From the NCBI GenBank assembly GCA_015178975.1, contig WHVD01000013.1, positions 434,001-498,000 on the forward strand: a stretch of 64,000 nt of DNA, in the 5' to 3' direction. The stretch's first letter is position 1; every line of letters begins with the position of its first letter. Positions 15,614 to 28,908 of the stretch are shown here, piece after piece. The position numbers were made by a program, and so were the translations under genes. The DNA is from Hysterangium stoloniferum (taxonomy: Eukaryota > Basidiomycota > Agaricomycetes > Hysterangiales > Hysterangiaceae). Under the pieces are notes generated by a model. It ran no database searches. It worked only from the letters and a program-made list of their open reading frames with translations, and was not told where the DNA came from.

Positions 15614-16117
15614 CTTGCGTGTATATATAAGGGAGGTCAAGTTCGCTCATCTTTCGTGGCATCATACCAATTACTTATATATATATACGATATTCACCCG
15701 AACCCGACAGAAAGCGGTCCTAGGAAAAATTATCTCACAGACGGTCAGGCGGGCGATAACACGTCCAGCCTAGAGGGAAAATAAATTGACAGAAGGGGTT
15801 ATAGAGGCGGATGTTTGATATGAAGAGTGACCCGAGACACTACGCGAATTAGGTGTGTAGCACATGTAGTGTTGGATATATTAGGCACCCAGTGGAAGCC
15901 AAATTCTCACACCATAAAGTACCCTCAAAGGGAGGCTGGATAATGTACTGTTTACTGTTTACCAACCAAACGAGTCAATCGGCCCTTAACCCATGCATGT
16001 GAAGCAGTGTCGTAATGTCGGCGATTAAATGGTGGTATAAATATCATTCATTGCTCATGAAATATATAAAAAAGATAAGAGTGAGAACTACAAATGCACG
16101 GAAACAGTATGATACTG
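15614..16117. other. intergenic, promoter of the M28 gene and VPS35 3' flank
   Basis: AT-rich, with TA-rich stretches at 15621-15630 and 15676-15690 upstream of the leftward peptidase gene that could serve as TATA-like elements. No coding frame of note. Confidence 0.4.
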
Positions 16118-19100
16118 TCATCGCGCGATGCCCATTTTCAAGGTCGCACCCACAACATCGACCTCTTCCCATCGCTGATGAATTTTCTCAACTCCTTCCG
16201 TGGAATTCGCTAGTGCGGCTTTCTTTGCTTGAATGAAAAGCAATGTGTTGCGGAAGTGTCGTGTGATCATGTCAGGGGTTTGCACCCCTTCGATAAGACC
16301 TAGCGGGGCTCGTGAAGATGGATGTACATCAGGCGATGATATGTTGTCGATGCTCGAAGTGATTAATTCTACCAGACTATTGACGAACTTGGGAGTCACC
16401 TATAAAAATATGAGGAAATATTAAAAAAAGAGACGTATAGTTATACATACCGCAGATGCATTATGGTCAAGATAATATAGATACTGGTCGAGTGCATCGC
16501 AGTAAAGTTGTACAGTAACAATTTCTTCTATGGCAGAGTTCGCGATTCTCAGGGACTTTTGCAGGCACTCCAGTACCCGCTTACTGTCCCAGTGCGGGTA
16601 CTGAGAAAATAATAGAAAAACAATTAGCCAATTATGTGAGAGAATTTACCAACAAAACTCACGGCTTTGGTCCGATCCGTACCATCTGCCTCCTTATCTT
16701 TTGATTGTGTATCCTTAACCGACTGTGCCTCTGCTTCTGTCGTGCTTTGCCACCATAAATGGCTGGCAAGATGGACCGCAGTAGCTTGGTGAGGCTTCTT
16801 GAGCAATCGAGAGCCGTGCCTGGCCGCCTGTGTAACAAGGGTGTCATAATTGTCTACGCTGAAACCCTTGGCCCCATGAAGAGTCTTGATTATGAGAGCG
16901 ATTGCCTGCAGTTGGGCTCGACTCTCTGATATGCTTTCTTCATAAACGGAAAAGGCTTGAACATAGAACTCGTATGTCAGGTCCTCGAAATCGCACTCGT
17001 CTGATATCTGAGCGGCCAGAAGGAACAATCGCAGCGCAATTCCGGGAGCCTCAACCTGTGTCGCCAATATTGATATAAGCTGTCGCGAAAACTTCAGAAT
17101 ATTGGAGGCTTTATTTTGCCAATCGATCTCCTGCGAGGACATAAGCAATAGGAATACGATGAGCAACCACAACTTACTAGGTGTTCACGATCCTTGTACC
17201 GCCGAGCAAGCTTGATCGAGGCTGAGATGAGGGACGGGAATGTGTACTTCATTCGTTCAGCTCCGGTTTCAAAGTGTTTACGAGCTCTTTGTAGCAACTA
17301 TTAGCATGTATGGTTAGAAAACTAAAATCCGAAAGCCAAACACATAGTCTACCTCAAATTGCACATCGAGAGACTCAGATCGGAACAGATGGACCATTCG
17401 AGCAACCCATCCCTGCTCCTCGGCCATTTCTTCTGGGCTTTGTGGGTGAGGTAGAGGACCTGCACGTCTGGTCTCTTTCATTTGTGGTAGTGGCGGCGGG
17501 GGGAGGGATGTTGGTGATTCTGGTGATGATTGCGATTGCGCCGGCGTAGGACGGGGTAGTGACTGTTCTTTTTTCTCGTCATTTTCTGGTGGTGGATCGG
17601 AAATAAGCACTTGACAGAGTTCAAGAACGCCATCTACATCTTCAGGCGTCTCAATTACAGTCTCGTTTTTCAGGACCGACGAGATGATGGAGTGCGCTAT
17701 AGATCTTCGGGTGTTCAAAGGCTGCTTTGAGAATAGCTTTAGATAACAAGGAAGCGCAAGTAGTGTGAGCACAGATTGGTAAGAGTTGACCGGGGCAATC
17801 AATAAGTTGAGCAAGTTCTGCGTGGTGTGCGGGACATATAAATCGGGGCTAGCGTTTTGAATATGAATAAGAAATATAAAACAACAACGCAGAGGAATGG
17901 ATTATTCTCACTTGTCTGTGTATGCTATTACTTTCTCATGGGCGAATCCAAGGATTTGATCGACATAATCTAAACGATCGGGATAGCAGCTCAAAGATAG
18001 GTTTGTCAGAGACACTAGCAAAGCAGTGATGTCTTGTATGGGTAGATCAGGGCGAGCCTATGCTTCCACCTAAGCGGTAGTAATAATACACCTTACAAAA
18101 CACGTACCTTAATCAATTCCACGACTTGTTGCCAAAACACTTCGAAAAGTTTGACATCCACGGGAATGCCTCTGAACTTTTTCGCCTGGCCATTGCTAAG
18201 CTGCTTACCCTTATCGCCGTTTACTGTCGGCAAGTCCGTGCTCGGAGTACTGTCATTCACTTCGAAGCCTGCCCCCCATTCAGATGAGCTAGCCGTATCT
18301 CCCGCCACTCCAGTTTGCCTAGCCTTCTTCTGTGCATTGACTTTCTCCGCTAGACGTTTCGCAGCAGCCTCTTCCTGTCTCTTGGTTTCTTCAGGGTCTT
18401 CATTTTCAGCTTCCCGAGCGGCATACGCAGCTAGACGGTCAATAAGAGCTATGACAATCTGCTTGATGTTAACCTTAGGATGGAGTTGCGCTGTCGCTGA
18501 AAGAAAAGGGCCAAGGGTATGGAGATGGAAATCATCAGTGAAAACCTACACATACGATAAGGTGGCAAGGTAGATTTAAACACAATACCACTTACCTGAA
18601 TGACAACCTCCATGAGGTATTCTTGTGCTATGACATCTTTGCAGTTCACGACTTGCTCCAATATACTGGGCAGTATTGTCCGCTCGTACATATCAAGATC
18701 GACTCCTTCGAGTTGACTTAACCTGACAAGATTGGTTCCAACGAGGATCCTGAGCTCCCGGCGTTCCATCTCGCGTTTTTCCCGATCTCGGGAATGACCT
18801 TGGTGCTGCAGCCGAACCCAAAGTTTGTTCATTTCGATGAAATTTGTTAAAACGAAGGTGATGGAATCCTGAAGATTTCCAGCAACGCTATACGACATTG
18901 TAATTGCAGCATCATAACACCAAACATGTCTCAGAGACTCACCCTGAATCAATACCCACAGGTAAATGATCTCTGGTCTGACCGCTGAGATAATGACGAA
19001 GAAAGAGTCCTCGTGTCGGATGCTGAACACCTCGGGACATTTCCATCATATCTTTCATTATCTCCTTTACAGGAGCGCCAGGTATAGACATATAGACAGC

Positions 19101-19558
19101 GCCAACAGTTATCATCAAATATAATCTGGGAACAATGTTTCCGGCATATTGAACAAGTTCGTATAAATCTGCAAGATGGTGGCGGTCTTGAGTATGCGCC
19201 TCGTATAGGTAATTAGAAAGGATGCGCAAAGCGTCGAAGACAGCCATGTCTATAGTAGTACCGTGTCACCCAAGTGATAAACGTCATAACGAACACTCAC
19301 AAAGCTCATAATATTGTTTTGGACTCAGGGACGACGTGCGCAATTCGGCAAGCATTGTGCTAGCACTCTTAAGGGCATCCATAAGTTGCTCTGTTTCCTG
19401 TAGGACGGTGAAACCATTGTACACTGTGAATACGAAGGAACTGCAGGACAGAATATCAAAATACGTACTAGATACCGCTTCATGTGCTGTACTTGTATCT
19501 TCACGGTGCCCAATGCCTCGCTTAGCATCTTGCCCTCCACCTCTGGAAGAGCGGCCAT
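16118..19558 (-). CDS. VPS35: retromer complex subunit VPS35
   Basis: VPS35 is the large alpha-solenoid scaffold of retromer, which recycles cargo from endosomes to the trans-Golgi together with VPS26 and VPS29. The start at 19558 reads [20 protein letters not shown], followed by MKRYL and, across an intron, [20 protein letters not shown] and SPKQYYEL, the family N-terminus. The VPS26-binding signature [14 protein letters not shown] is present, then [14 protein letters not shown]. Middle exons include [20 protein letters not shown] and [18 protein letters not shown]. The C-terminal half carries [20 protein letters not shown] and the VPS29-contact region [19 protein letters not shown], ending [15 protein letters not shown] and stop at 16118. 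A Pro/Ser-rich low-complexity insert (about 17440-17600) sits in the solenoid as a probable disordered loop. Around eight introns. Looks complete. Confidence 0.93.
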
Positions 19559-20640
19559 GGCGTTGATTAATAGAGTGACTGTAGAGTCCTAGGACACGGT
19601 CTCAGTGAATTTGGCGGAGTTGTGACGAACTAACTCCGCCTAAGTGTTAACTTGCTTCAACCGCTCTGCACAATATTGACTGCACAGTATTCAGTGTTCT
19701 GCATCCATTTGATCCTTAATAGCAAGATCGATAATTCCAGAATTCCAGTTTGATATTAATATCTACACGGTATCCAAAACGCATGACTTTTATCTTCCTA
19801 CGTCTACTAGTACATACTCACACGACGACCTGTCTTCGCGATCTCTCATCGACGAGCACGATATGCTCATTGGATTGCAATCTTGTAAAAAAACTACTCG
19901 CGCACCCCTCGGGCATTGTCCCGAACAACGTCTTTATTTGACGACGACAGTGGCGTCATACCTCCCGAACTAATCACTGTTTGATATATTAACGCATAGA
20001 CCCCCCCGACACATTCTTGTAGTTCCCGTCATACACCGTGATAATACCGTCCCCGTACTTCAAATTTAATCGTTGCAATATCCGGATATGTTTGACTTCA
20101 AGTCCGCGCATCATTGGCTTGAATCTTTTTGGCGTATTTGCCACTTTGTCTGCCCACATTGGATGCCCCTCTTTCCATTATCCTAATCCGCTCTTGCTGG
20201 CATCACAGGTATTATATGCTTTCAGCTTGGCCAGCCTTTTCAAAGTGTCCTGTCTGTGTGGTCCTATAACATTTGTATTTCTCTAGAACCGAAACAAGTA
20301 CATTTTATATCATAATACCTACATTTGTGTGTGAGGCATGCTCGTTTTATATTCAAAGTAACCTATATATTACACCCCGAAATTTCCTTATTCTGTGACA
20401 TTGCTGTTGGTCGACCTGTGTTTTCATAGTTCCATTCAGATTTCTACCCCCACACGTTTCTCTCAAAGTAGCCATGGACTTGATTTCAATATTTCATACT
20501 TTTCTACTAAATAAGGCACTCCAGAGGAGTCCGCCATTATAGGCAGAGTAAATGTAGAGAAGCGCTAATAGCCCCAGGATTAAATAGGGCCCAAAGACAC
20601 GTTCCAATTTCCAATACGAAATCAGCCCACGCATGTTCCG
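19559..20640. other. intergenic, no gene seen
   Basis: Short open frames only. Being upstream of VPS35 and downstream of the H3K9 methyltransferase, both leftward, this should hold the VPS35 promoter and the methyltransferase 3' UTR. Confidence 0.5.
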
Positions 20641-22921
20641 CTATTTCAAGTAGATAAACCCACGACAATTCCTCGCACCACACACACAATCGGGTGTACT
20701 GGGAACCTTGGTTCGCGCCTTACCCTTTCCCTTCCGAGCTTGGGGACAATAGTCAATAGTGAGCTCCGTCTTTGCTGGAATGTCTCTGTTCGCTACAAAC
20801 GCCATTTTGGGCTGGTGCATCTGTCACCAAATTGAATACATGAATATTCACATCATTGAGCTGCGATATTAAGCCGACGTACCATTGGCACAGAATCCCA
20901 AACAACAGGATAGTGTGAACAAACAGGATCGCAAGAGTGACTGTGGTTCCGGTTGAGCATTGAGTGGCCAGAAGAGATTTACACTCACTTGATGAATCGC
21001 GTCCAATTTCCTGTGAATCATTGTAAAATAAATAGCTAGCAACAAGCACTTGTCACCTACCGCAGCTGTATGCGTCTACCGCATATCCACTTGAAGGATC
21101 ACGAACGTCCTCATGAAAGTCGAGGTTAAATACATAGCTTGCCCGTCCGGTGTCAAGTTCGGATGTAACTTTACGGTCACTATTTTCGTCGATCGCTACA
21201 GACGCCGGATATCGTGAATAACAACATGCAACTTACCACAATTCACTTGCACCAAATGTCGATATCACCCACAACATGTCAGATAATAGGCCACTTACCC
21301 CGTGTATACCCCGAGAACGCTCCCTTTCGGTAAAGAAACGGCTGCTCGAACGCCCCAGCCGCATCTTTCGGTTCTGAAGATCTGGATTGGAAAAGCCCTA
21401 GGACGTTGTGCCACGCGTGACGGACAATTACGATCACATTGACATCTCTGTGATGGAAAAAAAGTAAACCTGTCTTTATTTGAGCAAGTAGTGCATGTGA
21501 GCGCACCTTATTGCATTCTATGACATAGTTCGTCAATGTATCGAAGGTAAATAGGCCCTGGAGGATGTCTCAGCTGGTGTCACCATATGGATTTAGAAAC
21601 TGTTGTACCCCCGAGTACGCAAATGTCCTAGTTTCCTCTTCGTCCAGGATTTCAGAGTCGTCTTGACAGGAGCACAACGATGCATTGCAGGTTCTACATT
21701 CACATGACTGCATGAAACCATCATCCGGAGGCCCATCACTGATATTGCTTTGACAAGCATAAACGGTGGAAAAATCACTCATCAACGGTGGAAACTTACT
21801 ACAAGTACTGGGACTCGAGATATATAAATTTTTTAGGGTCCAACATTGGGATTTCCTCATCGTTTACATCGTTCACGAAAAATATCGGGGCTGCGCCTTC
21901 TTCACCTGCCCGGGTGGACCAGAGTCTCTCAAGCTCTTTGCGCGTGTAGGAAGGACGTTTCACGCTGGACACAGCTGGGATAACTTCTCTGTCTTTTTGT
22001 GCCACTGAGTCTAGGGAAGATGATGGTAAGCGTTCAAGCTGGTGAAATTGTGTCGTTGTGAATCGATTTATATGAAATACTAGAGAGCTATGAGTTATAC
22101 CTGACGTAGACTCGGGCCCGGATTCGGAAACTGAGCATTGCTCGAAATCGTCAGGGAGGCCATTAGGCGTTCTGGTGGGGCTACAGGACGCTCTTCCCCC
22201 GCCCGACCCAAACCATACAGACCCTTTGAAACTGCATCTGGAAGATCGACACGCTTCTCCTGTAATTCACGCTCCCTTTGAGCTCTCATGTTGCTGAACC
22301 GAGCTGAAGCGGAAGCAAGAGATCTAGAATTAGGAGGGGCTCGCTGATACTTGTGATCTATGGCCATTTTCCACGCCTGATCTGTTAGCTCCGTGAAGGT
22401 GTGCCTCTTCATGGGCCGCTTTTTACGCTTCGCCTTCGAGCTCGGTCCTTCAGACGGCTCTTCATTTTTCTCAGCGGCGTCGTACGAATGAAAAGGCGGA
22501 ATCCTTGGGTCCTTATGCACCTCCGAATGGCGAGATTGCAACTGCTTTTCTTTCCAGCGTTTCAGCATCCCTGGGACATCTTGCATTGTGACGCCACCTT
22601 CGCGCTCCCAAGTCCAGTCGGATCCGTCCCTTCCGGCCCAGCCTTTCCAAACAACCTAAAGGGACATTAAAAAAGATTGGTCTCAAACGATAACGCTTTC
22701 CTGCCTTGTACCTAACAAATGGGCTATCAGTGTATGCTTGAGGTGCCATAAAGTGAGGAAGCATACTGAATTTGCCCCCTGGTGTTGGCATGCTCACTCT
22801 CAATAGCACTCACTTCCCACTTCTCATTATCCCCCCAGTCCTCTTCTGAAGATGCCGAAGACTCGTGCAATATCGTTGGAGTTGTGTTGTCTTCTTGCTC
22901 GCTATGGTCTACATCTGACAT
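20641..22921 (-). CDS. clr4: SUV39/Clr4-type histone H3 lysine-9 methyltransferase
   Basis: Enzymes of this family methylate histone H3 Lys9 to build constitutive heterochromatin. The proposed start is ATG 22921 ([14 protein letters not shown]). Chromodomain-like text follows ([11 protein letters not shown] and [17 protein letters not shown]), though its internal splice is unresolved. A basic linker comes next, then a pre-SET zinc cluster: [17 protein letters not shown] and, after an intron, [19 protein letters not shown]. The SET domain has [33 protein letters not shown] and the catalytic FINHSCDPV followed by [10 protein letters not shown], then [11 protein letters not shown]. It closes with a post-[18 protein letters not shown] and TAG at 20641-20643. 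Cys and NHSC residues are intact, so it should be active. About nine short introns. The junction near 21180-21245 needs a very small exon that I could not settle. The gene symbol reflects family, not proven orthology. Confidence 0.9.
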
Positions 22922-24335
22922 GGCGAAGTACCTATCCAAGATTAAGAGGTTGGTAATTAATAACTCATCACGCGTTTCATTTGGGACACACAGTTAGAGC
23001 ACCCTTTGTGAATTGTCACATTACAAATATATCGTGTTCTAGGTACATACATAATACGCCTTACTTGTCCTTTGGCACGATGTTCTATGGCTCCTTGACC
23101 ACTCGAAAAATTTATTTGTCTACGTTGATAGGTACGTCACGTGGATTTGAGTATAAATGTTCGGCGAGTCTGGCTCTCAACCTGGAGAATGACACAGACT
23201 TGACTGTTGAGGCTAGTTGCAATCGGGGAGCATGGACTCTCAAGGGTATTCTCAACATCATATTAGGACACTATGCAATAGATAAGTGGTCATGGTGTAT
23301 ATTTGAAAGAGAACTGATGAGAAGTAGGGACACAAATCAAATGCCTTGTTTGACAAAGTATTAATTCATCCTGACAATAAGTGTGAGGTTATATCACGAC
23401 ACCAAGGCTTGCAGATTATTGAGTCAGAATTATCTCAGAAGTATTTGACAATTATATGATATAGCAAATGGAACAACTAGGTTACAGATTTTCTGACTGA
23501 CTTCCCTTGCTCCTTGCATTGTCCTTTTATGCCGTTGAATGTCAGCAGTGGCCATAATATTGTGGGAATTTGTTAATATTGTGTTGCAAGCCATTGAGGA
23601 CACTCATGGTCTTGCTGCACTCTTTTTGATTATACTATACTAGACATAGTTTATTCAATGGATGCTCGGCTATGTAGTACGGCTATGTAGTACATTACAG
23701 TAGCTTACATTACAGTAGCTTAGTAATTTGAACTAAACTTTGTCGGTTCTCTCCGTACCATATACTTTCTACTGATATGACTCAAGGAGATCATGTATGA
23801 AATAATGAATGATGTCAATCTGAGACAAGTCAAAGGTAGTTAAAGATTGTCAAGTATGTCAAAAGATAGTCAAGTCAAAGAGTCAAAGGCATATCAAAAG
23901 GTGGTCAGACTGGCCTTGTGACAGTTGTGACAAGTAGATGGTATGAAAGGGCACATTATTGAATTTGGTTCGCTTGAGGGTTTTTCATAAACAGGGAGTT
24001 GTCCTGGTTATTCACGCTTTCCCAATGTGATGATGCGTGTACCCATTATCGACAGGCTAATGAGAAAAGCTCGCACAGAAAATAATACAAACGGGCGCTT
24101 ATGTACTAAGAGATGGGTTGAAAAAATTCATCACGGTATAGGAACGGCTGGAATTATAACGAGGCAGTTGCAATTAACGATATACATTAAAATAAGACCA
24201 TCCCGACTTTTCTGTAGCCCGGGGCAGTGGCTGCGGTAAAATGGACGACGCAATGTTCTTGCCACTTCCAACCTCCCTTCGTAGGGATGGAGCCGTTGGT
24301 AATATTTAGTATCGCGGCTGAGTGTCGTGGCTAAA
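22922..24335. other. gene-empty AT-rich stretch
   Basis: A 127-codon frame at 22981-23364 shows no recognisable features and is probably chance. Around 23800-23900 the sequence is dominated by variants of gtcaaag/agtcaag, typical of a decayed repeat. No gene is supported. Confidence 0.5.
23668..23721. repeat. two adjacent short tandem duplications
   Basis: The 13-base unit ggctatgtagtac occurs twice back to back at 23668-23693, and the 15-base unit acattacagtagctt occurs twice at 23692-23721. The two duplications overlap by two bases. They look like slippage or repair products in decayed repeat DNA. Confidence 0.85.
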
Positions 24336-24813
24336 AAATCCAATAATGACAGGGTCAATTCCTTGGAATTTTTCAGGGACGCAATGCAATGACTGCGCTG
24401 TTGTTTCATTTGTGAGTCTGCTTTTTGGTGTAGCAATCGTTTTATATCACACTGTGGCATTGGATATTTGACATGAGTTATTCGATCACTTAATTACGAT
24501 TCAGGATCTTTCGGTGGCATCGTTGTCGATTTCTCTTGTCATAGCCCTCTCAGGGTCGTTGAAAAAAAGCGGCATGGAATTAATGGTCTGTTTTTCTCCA
24601 CAGAACTTTAGGGCCAAATCCAATAACGACAGGGTCAATTCCTTGGAATTCTTCAGGAACGCAATGCAATGACTGCGCTGTTGTTTCATTTGTGAGTCCA
24701 CTTTTTGGTGCAGCTCGCTCTATACCACACCGTGGCATTGGATATTTGGACATGAGTTATTCGATCACTCAATTATGATTCAGGATCTTCCGGTGGCATC
24801 ATCGCAAGTCGAT
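24336..24813. repeat. imperfect direct duplication, about 195 bp per copy
   Basis: The segment at 24336-24530 recurs at 24615-24813, separated by about 84 bp. Both copies share, in order, gacagggtcaattccttgga, acgcaatgcaatgactgcgc, tgttgtttcatttgtgagtc, gtggcattggatatt, catgagttattcgatcac and gattcaggatctt. The few differences are mostly transitions plus small gaps. The matching minus-strand open frames (SQMKQQRSHCIA...LKNSKELTLSLLD) are by-products or relics of a repeated element. Confidence 0.85.
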
Positions 24814-27800
24814 CCCTGACTTTCCGCACTTCCCAAGGGCCACTGGGAGCTCTCGCCGCAGGCCATCTGCGTATCTAAACTTTCACAAGCCACACGTCCT
24901 TCCCGCGAACCGGGATTATTCGTTGAAAGCCGAAATGAAGACGAATGGCCCAACCAGTCCCTGTCCACCGCCCCCCCCCAAACTAGGCAATGTGCATCTT
25001 CGATGCACACCACGGATTCAGCTCAGAACCAGGAAACGCCTGCTTGCCAATTCAGCTCCCTGCTTACGCAACGACATATGTATATATGTACATTCAAATC
25101 TCGCGGATCTTGTTCAAATCGTGCTTTGAGAAACTTACATGACCTCCTTTCCGTCCCGCGTGTCCTGCGGGTTTCGACGCTTCCACATCCACGCAATCTT
25201 GCCGCGCTACGGTTTTCACCCCCTTCGATGCGCATCCGGCCAAGCCCAGGTCCTTCATTCATTCATCCCCCTTAGACGCGCGACCTGCACGATGCTATTT
25301 TATTTGCGAGAGTTGTGCGGGGTTGGTGGGTCTTCTTCTGGACGATCGATGAATGAGATAAGCCGTGCGCATCAACAAGCTAGTGCAATATGGGGATGTC
25401 AGAGGCACGCCAGATGAGATATTAAATCACGCTCAATTAACAGCACATCGTGGCTCTCGACTCCTTCCATCTTTGGGAAAGGGATTGGGTTTACCGGACA
25501 ACCGTGCGATCATGGCCGGCGGTATCGCTGGACCTAGGTAGATGTTGGGATGATGTGGTATGGCTTTTCATTATGGCATGTGTAGGGAGGATCTGGAAAC
25601 GACGCTCGCGGTGACCCTATGTGCTCGGCTTGTCTGCTCATTTGGCCCACTCCCTGTCATTTCGGGGCTGCGGCAGCGGCCACGAGCAAACATGGGCGGA
25701 AGATGGGGGCAGGGCGGTAATATTAGTGAACGTTAACTCTCGTCGTATTATTGGGACGGGCACGATCAGGGCCTGTGCCCCATGTATATGTATGCGCATT
25801 CGCGCTGCAATCGCCCAGATGCAGAATAGAGTTTGCGAGCGGGATCTGTAGCCTCTGCGTCCGTCTGTGCATGCTGGGGCCATCGCCGTGACTCATGTAT
25901 CGATGGCACCGGTACGCTGTGGGCATTGCTCGAACCTTGTCGCTCTGAGTCAGATCTGACGACACACCCACACCCGGATATGTGCAGCGAGGAGCTGTAA
26001 CCGCACGGCTGCACGCAAGTGACGCCACCAGTGTGAATGAGAATCCCATGCTTGATTGACCGCGGTCTGGCTCTTGCCATGCACACCGCCGCGTCATCTC
26101 TTGCTCATCATCGCAGCCTCGAGGCGTGCTGATCTGCGCACCTCGAGGCATCACCCCTATTGACCTGCATGTTGAGATGGACATACACGGCAGGCAATGC
26201 GCTCCGGCATACCAACATACGGTCGTACACGGCCCCACGGCTGGATAAGATAAGGAAGCATGCACAGCTAACACGAGGCAGACGTCTTGATCTGTCAATA
26301 CCACACTGTATCTGTATCTGCATCTGTATATACCGTCATATTGCGGTGTCTTTGGCATTAATTGATCGAATCCCGCCGAGGTGGGTTTGCAGACCGCAAG
26401 GGGCTTTGGGTCTCCCGGACTGCAGCTCCATTGTCGTCTGAATGAGTACGACCGATTTGATATGATAAGAAACCAGGAACTGGCTGGTGCATACAGCCAC
26501 AATTTACAATCGACCACTATGAACTGATTCCAAAAGAAACCAAGAAACTGCCTTAATAGTCTCTTTTGATCAGAGATGGCGGGGCGGCGTGCGGCCGCGC
26601 GCAGAATATTACAAAGAACGTCAAATCTGTGGATAAAGCTGGAAACTCGGCCACCCTAATTATCGATGATCAAACGACCAGTTTGCAATAAATAGATTTT
26701 CCAGCCCGCGCCGGGAACGCCACCTGCCACGGGTGTCTTTCTCCACATCTAACCACAATAGTAGCGCAGATTCGCGCAGGTGATTTTGGTCATGAATAGG
26801 AATTACGAAATTAACAAGTGGGAGCGGTGGAGTTGGCCACTACTCCACTGGCAGTTCAAGTGGAGCATCAGAAGAATAGATCCTCAACACGTACGATTTG
26901 GCGGATGTGCCCCACTAAAGCACGTCCAGCACACTCTCAGCTGATAAAAAAATGTGATTGACGGCCGTCGCCCTCGTTCTTAATCAAACGGTTAGCACCA
27001 TCATTACTGCGAACCTGTCATCTCCACTCTCGGGGTAGCCTTCACCCCCGTGTCAATGTCCGGATTAGATTGGCGTCAAACCTGACGTGCTGACTCGAAT
27101 AATGGGTGCACCGTCGTTCTTGTGATCGAAGACGAAGATGGGCAAGGCGCATGTTCATGTGGTCAGCCGTGGGTCAGCCTGCAGCGTCAAGTATGAACAG
27201 TTGCTGAAGCTTTTGGAATGGATTAATTTTAATTTGAGCATGCGCACCGTATAGTGAGTCCAGGAACTTTGAAATGGAAATCGTACACGTCTGGCTAAAA
27301 ACGGATCCTGAGTAGTAGGCCGAGATCAGCATTTAATCAGACTTGCAGGACGATTTAGCAAATCTGAGAGATGACAGCATTAATAAACCGACTGCTGCAT
27401 ATGGCGGTGGAGGATAAAGCATGATGCATTCACGAATGCTATCTTGATGCGAGAGTCTAGGCAACAAAAAAGGAAAAAATGCAAACTAAGTGTCACACAC
27501 CCACACATATCGATATCGATATATATATATACAACAACACACCGTCGATGTCGACACGGGGTCCTATTGTGAACGAGCAGATCAAATAGGCAATCTAAGG
27601 ATGCGTTGCCCCCGCTTGTCGGATTAAAGCTGTCATGCATGCGCACGAGAACGCTCGACAGGTCCCGAGCGATCGGTTCGGGAATCGTCTTCATTGTGCA
27701 TGTGGCAGGAAATCACAAGAGGGGCCGCACCAGCTTCCCCGTGTTAATATGCTCGGGCCCCGCAAAAATAAAAAATAAAAATAAAAACAGGCTCAGCTAT

Positions 27801-28908
27801 CCCGTGACAACAACCCCCGCGAAACGACCCGGCACGCCCACCCATCGCACGACCGCTCCCAAGCCCCCGCGTGCGTATCCTCATATCGAGCGTGAGTAGC
27901 CGGCGGTGGCGACAAATTAGGGCACCCGCAACTCAGGAAGCACACCACACCTGGGAGAATCGACCGTCGCCGTGCCGTGCCGTGCGTGGGAAACCCGGGG
28001 ATCAAAGCGCGATAATGAGCACTGAAACCCACGAAGATGCAATCTGCCCGTGCCTTGCGAGAAGAAGGCCACAAAAAAAAAAAAAGGAAAAAAAAAAAAA
28101 AATGAGGTGCTTCCGCCGGCGCTGCGGAGATCCTGCCACACAACACACGATCCGCCCCTCCCGATATGTGGTCTGCAGGGTCGGGGAGTTGAGTTGTGTG
28201 CAATTAGGGAACAAAGGATTCTGCCTGGATGTGCATCGGGAGGCCATCATGTGGGGCGGGGCGTAACTAAGCGTGCACCATAATGCCGGGCGGGGCGCAA
28301 CTAAATGGTCGGTGGCAGGCACAGGAAACGGCTTGTCAGAGGTACAATTAATGGAATAAACATCAGCCATTATGCCTCGGAGGCAATATGACGCGCACAT
28401 TAATTATGATCGTGTCAAGAATGGGGGACTTGCGACCTCCTATGTCAACACAAAATGTCATAACGCCCATTAAGCCCAGCCCAACGTGCAGTAAATGAAG
28501 GCCTCAGGCCTCTTCCCATTCAAGCCTTCTTCAATTCAGCCCGTCTTAGATTCAGCTCTCTCAAAAACGTCAGGAAGAATTACATTCTATTACTAATCAC
28601 AATGTACGCCCCTAGCATACAACCAAAACGAGACAACAACTAAAAAGAAAGCATAACATCTAGTATGATCACCATGAGACAGTAGTACAAGTGTAAACAT
28701 ATGAGCACCGCGAACGTAGGTTGCGGAACGAGAGCCGACGATAGTGGACAATAATAAACAGTAAAAACACAGCATTGACAACGGGCATTGACGGATTAGT
28801 TGGCATAGTATGTCGATGGTGGCCATGGTATATAGTATGGTATGGGCAGAGCCGGGGTAACCGGGTCCCCATGAGAGCGCATGTCGGAATTAGTGAGCGG
28901 CTTACGCT
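24814..28908. other. long gene-empty region with simple repeats
   Basis: GC content is higher than in the flanks, and overlapping open frames occur on both strands, none with recognisable domains. It contains cgatatcgatatatatata at about 27510-27530 and an A-rich tract at 28072-28101. Its position upstream of the leftward methyltransferase and downstream of the leftward FYVE gene leaves room for a large regulatory region or a decayed transposon; nothing decides between these. Confidence 0.5.
25723..26517 (-). other. 264-codon open frame of doubtful coding status
   Basis: This is the longest frame in the gene-empty region. The translation is rich in Cys, Arg, Ser and Thr and lacks any recognisable motif, signal peptide or repeat. 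Open frames also run on the opposite strand over much of it, which suggests GC-skewed non-coding DNA. It is listed because it would otherwise be invisible; I think it is more likely chance than a gene. Confidence 0.15.

Noticed and set aside
22981..23364. 127-codon plus-strand frame upstream of the methyltransferase
   Set aside because: No motifs, AT-rich composition and location in decayed repeat DNA.
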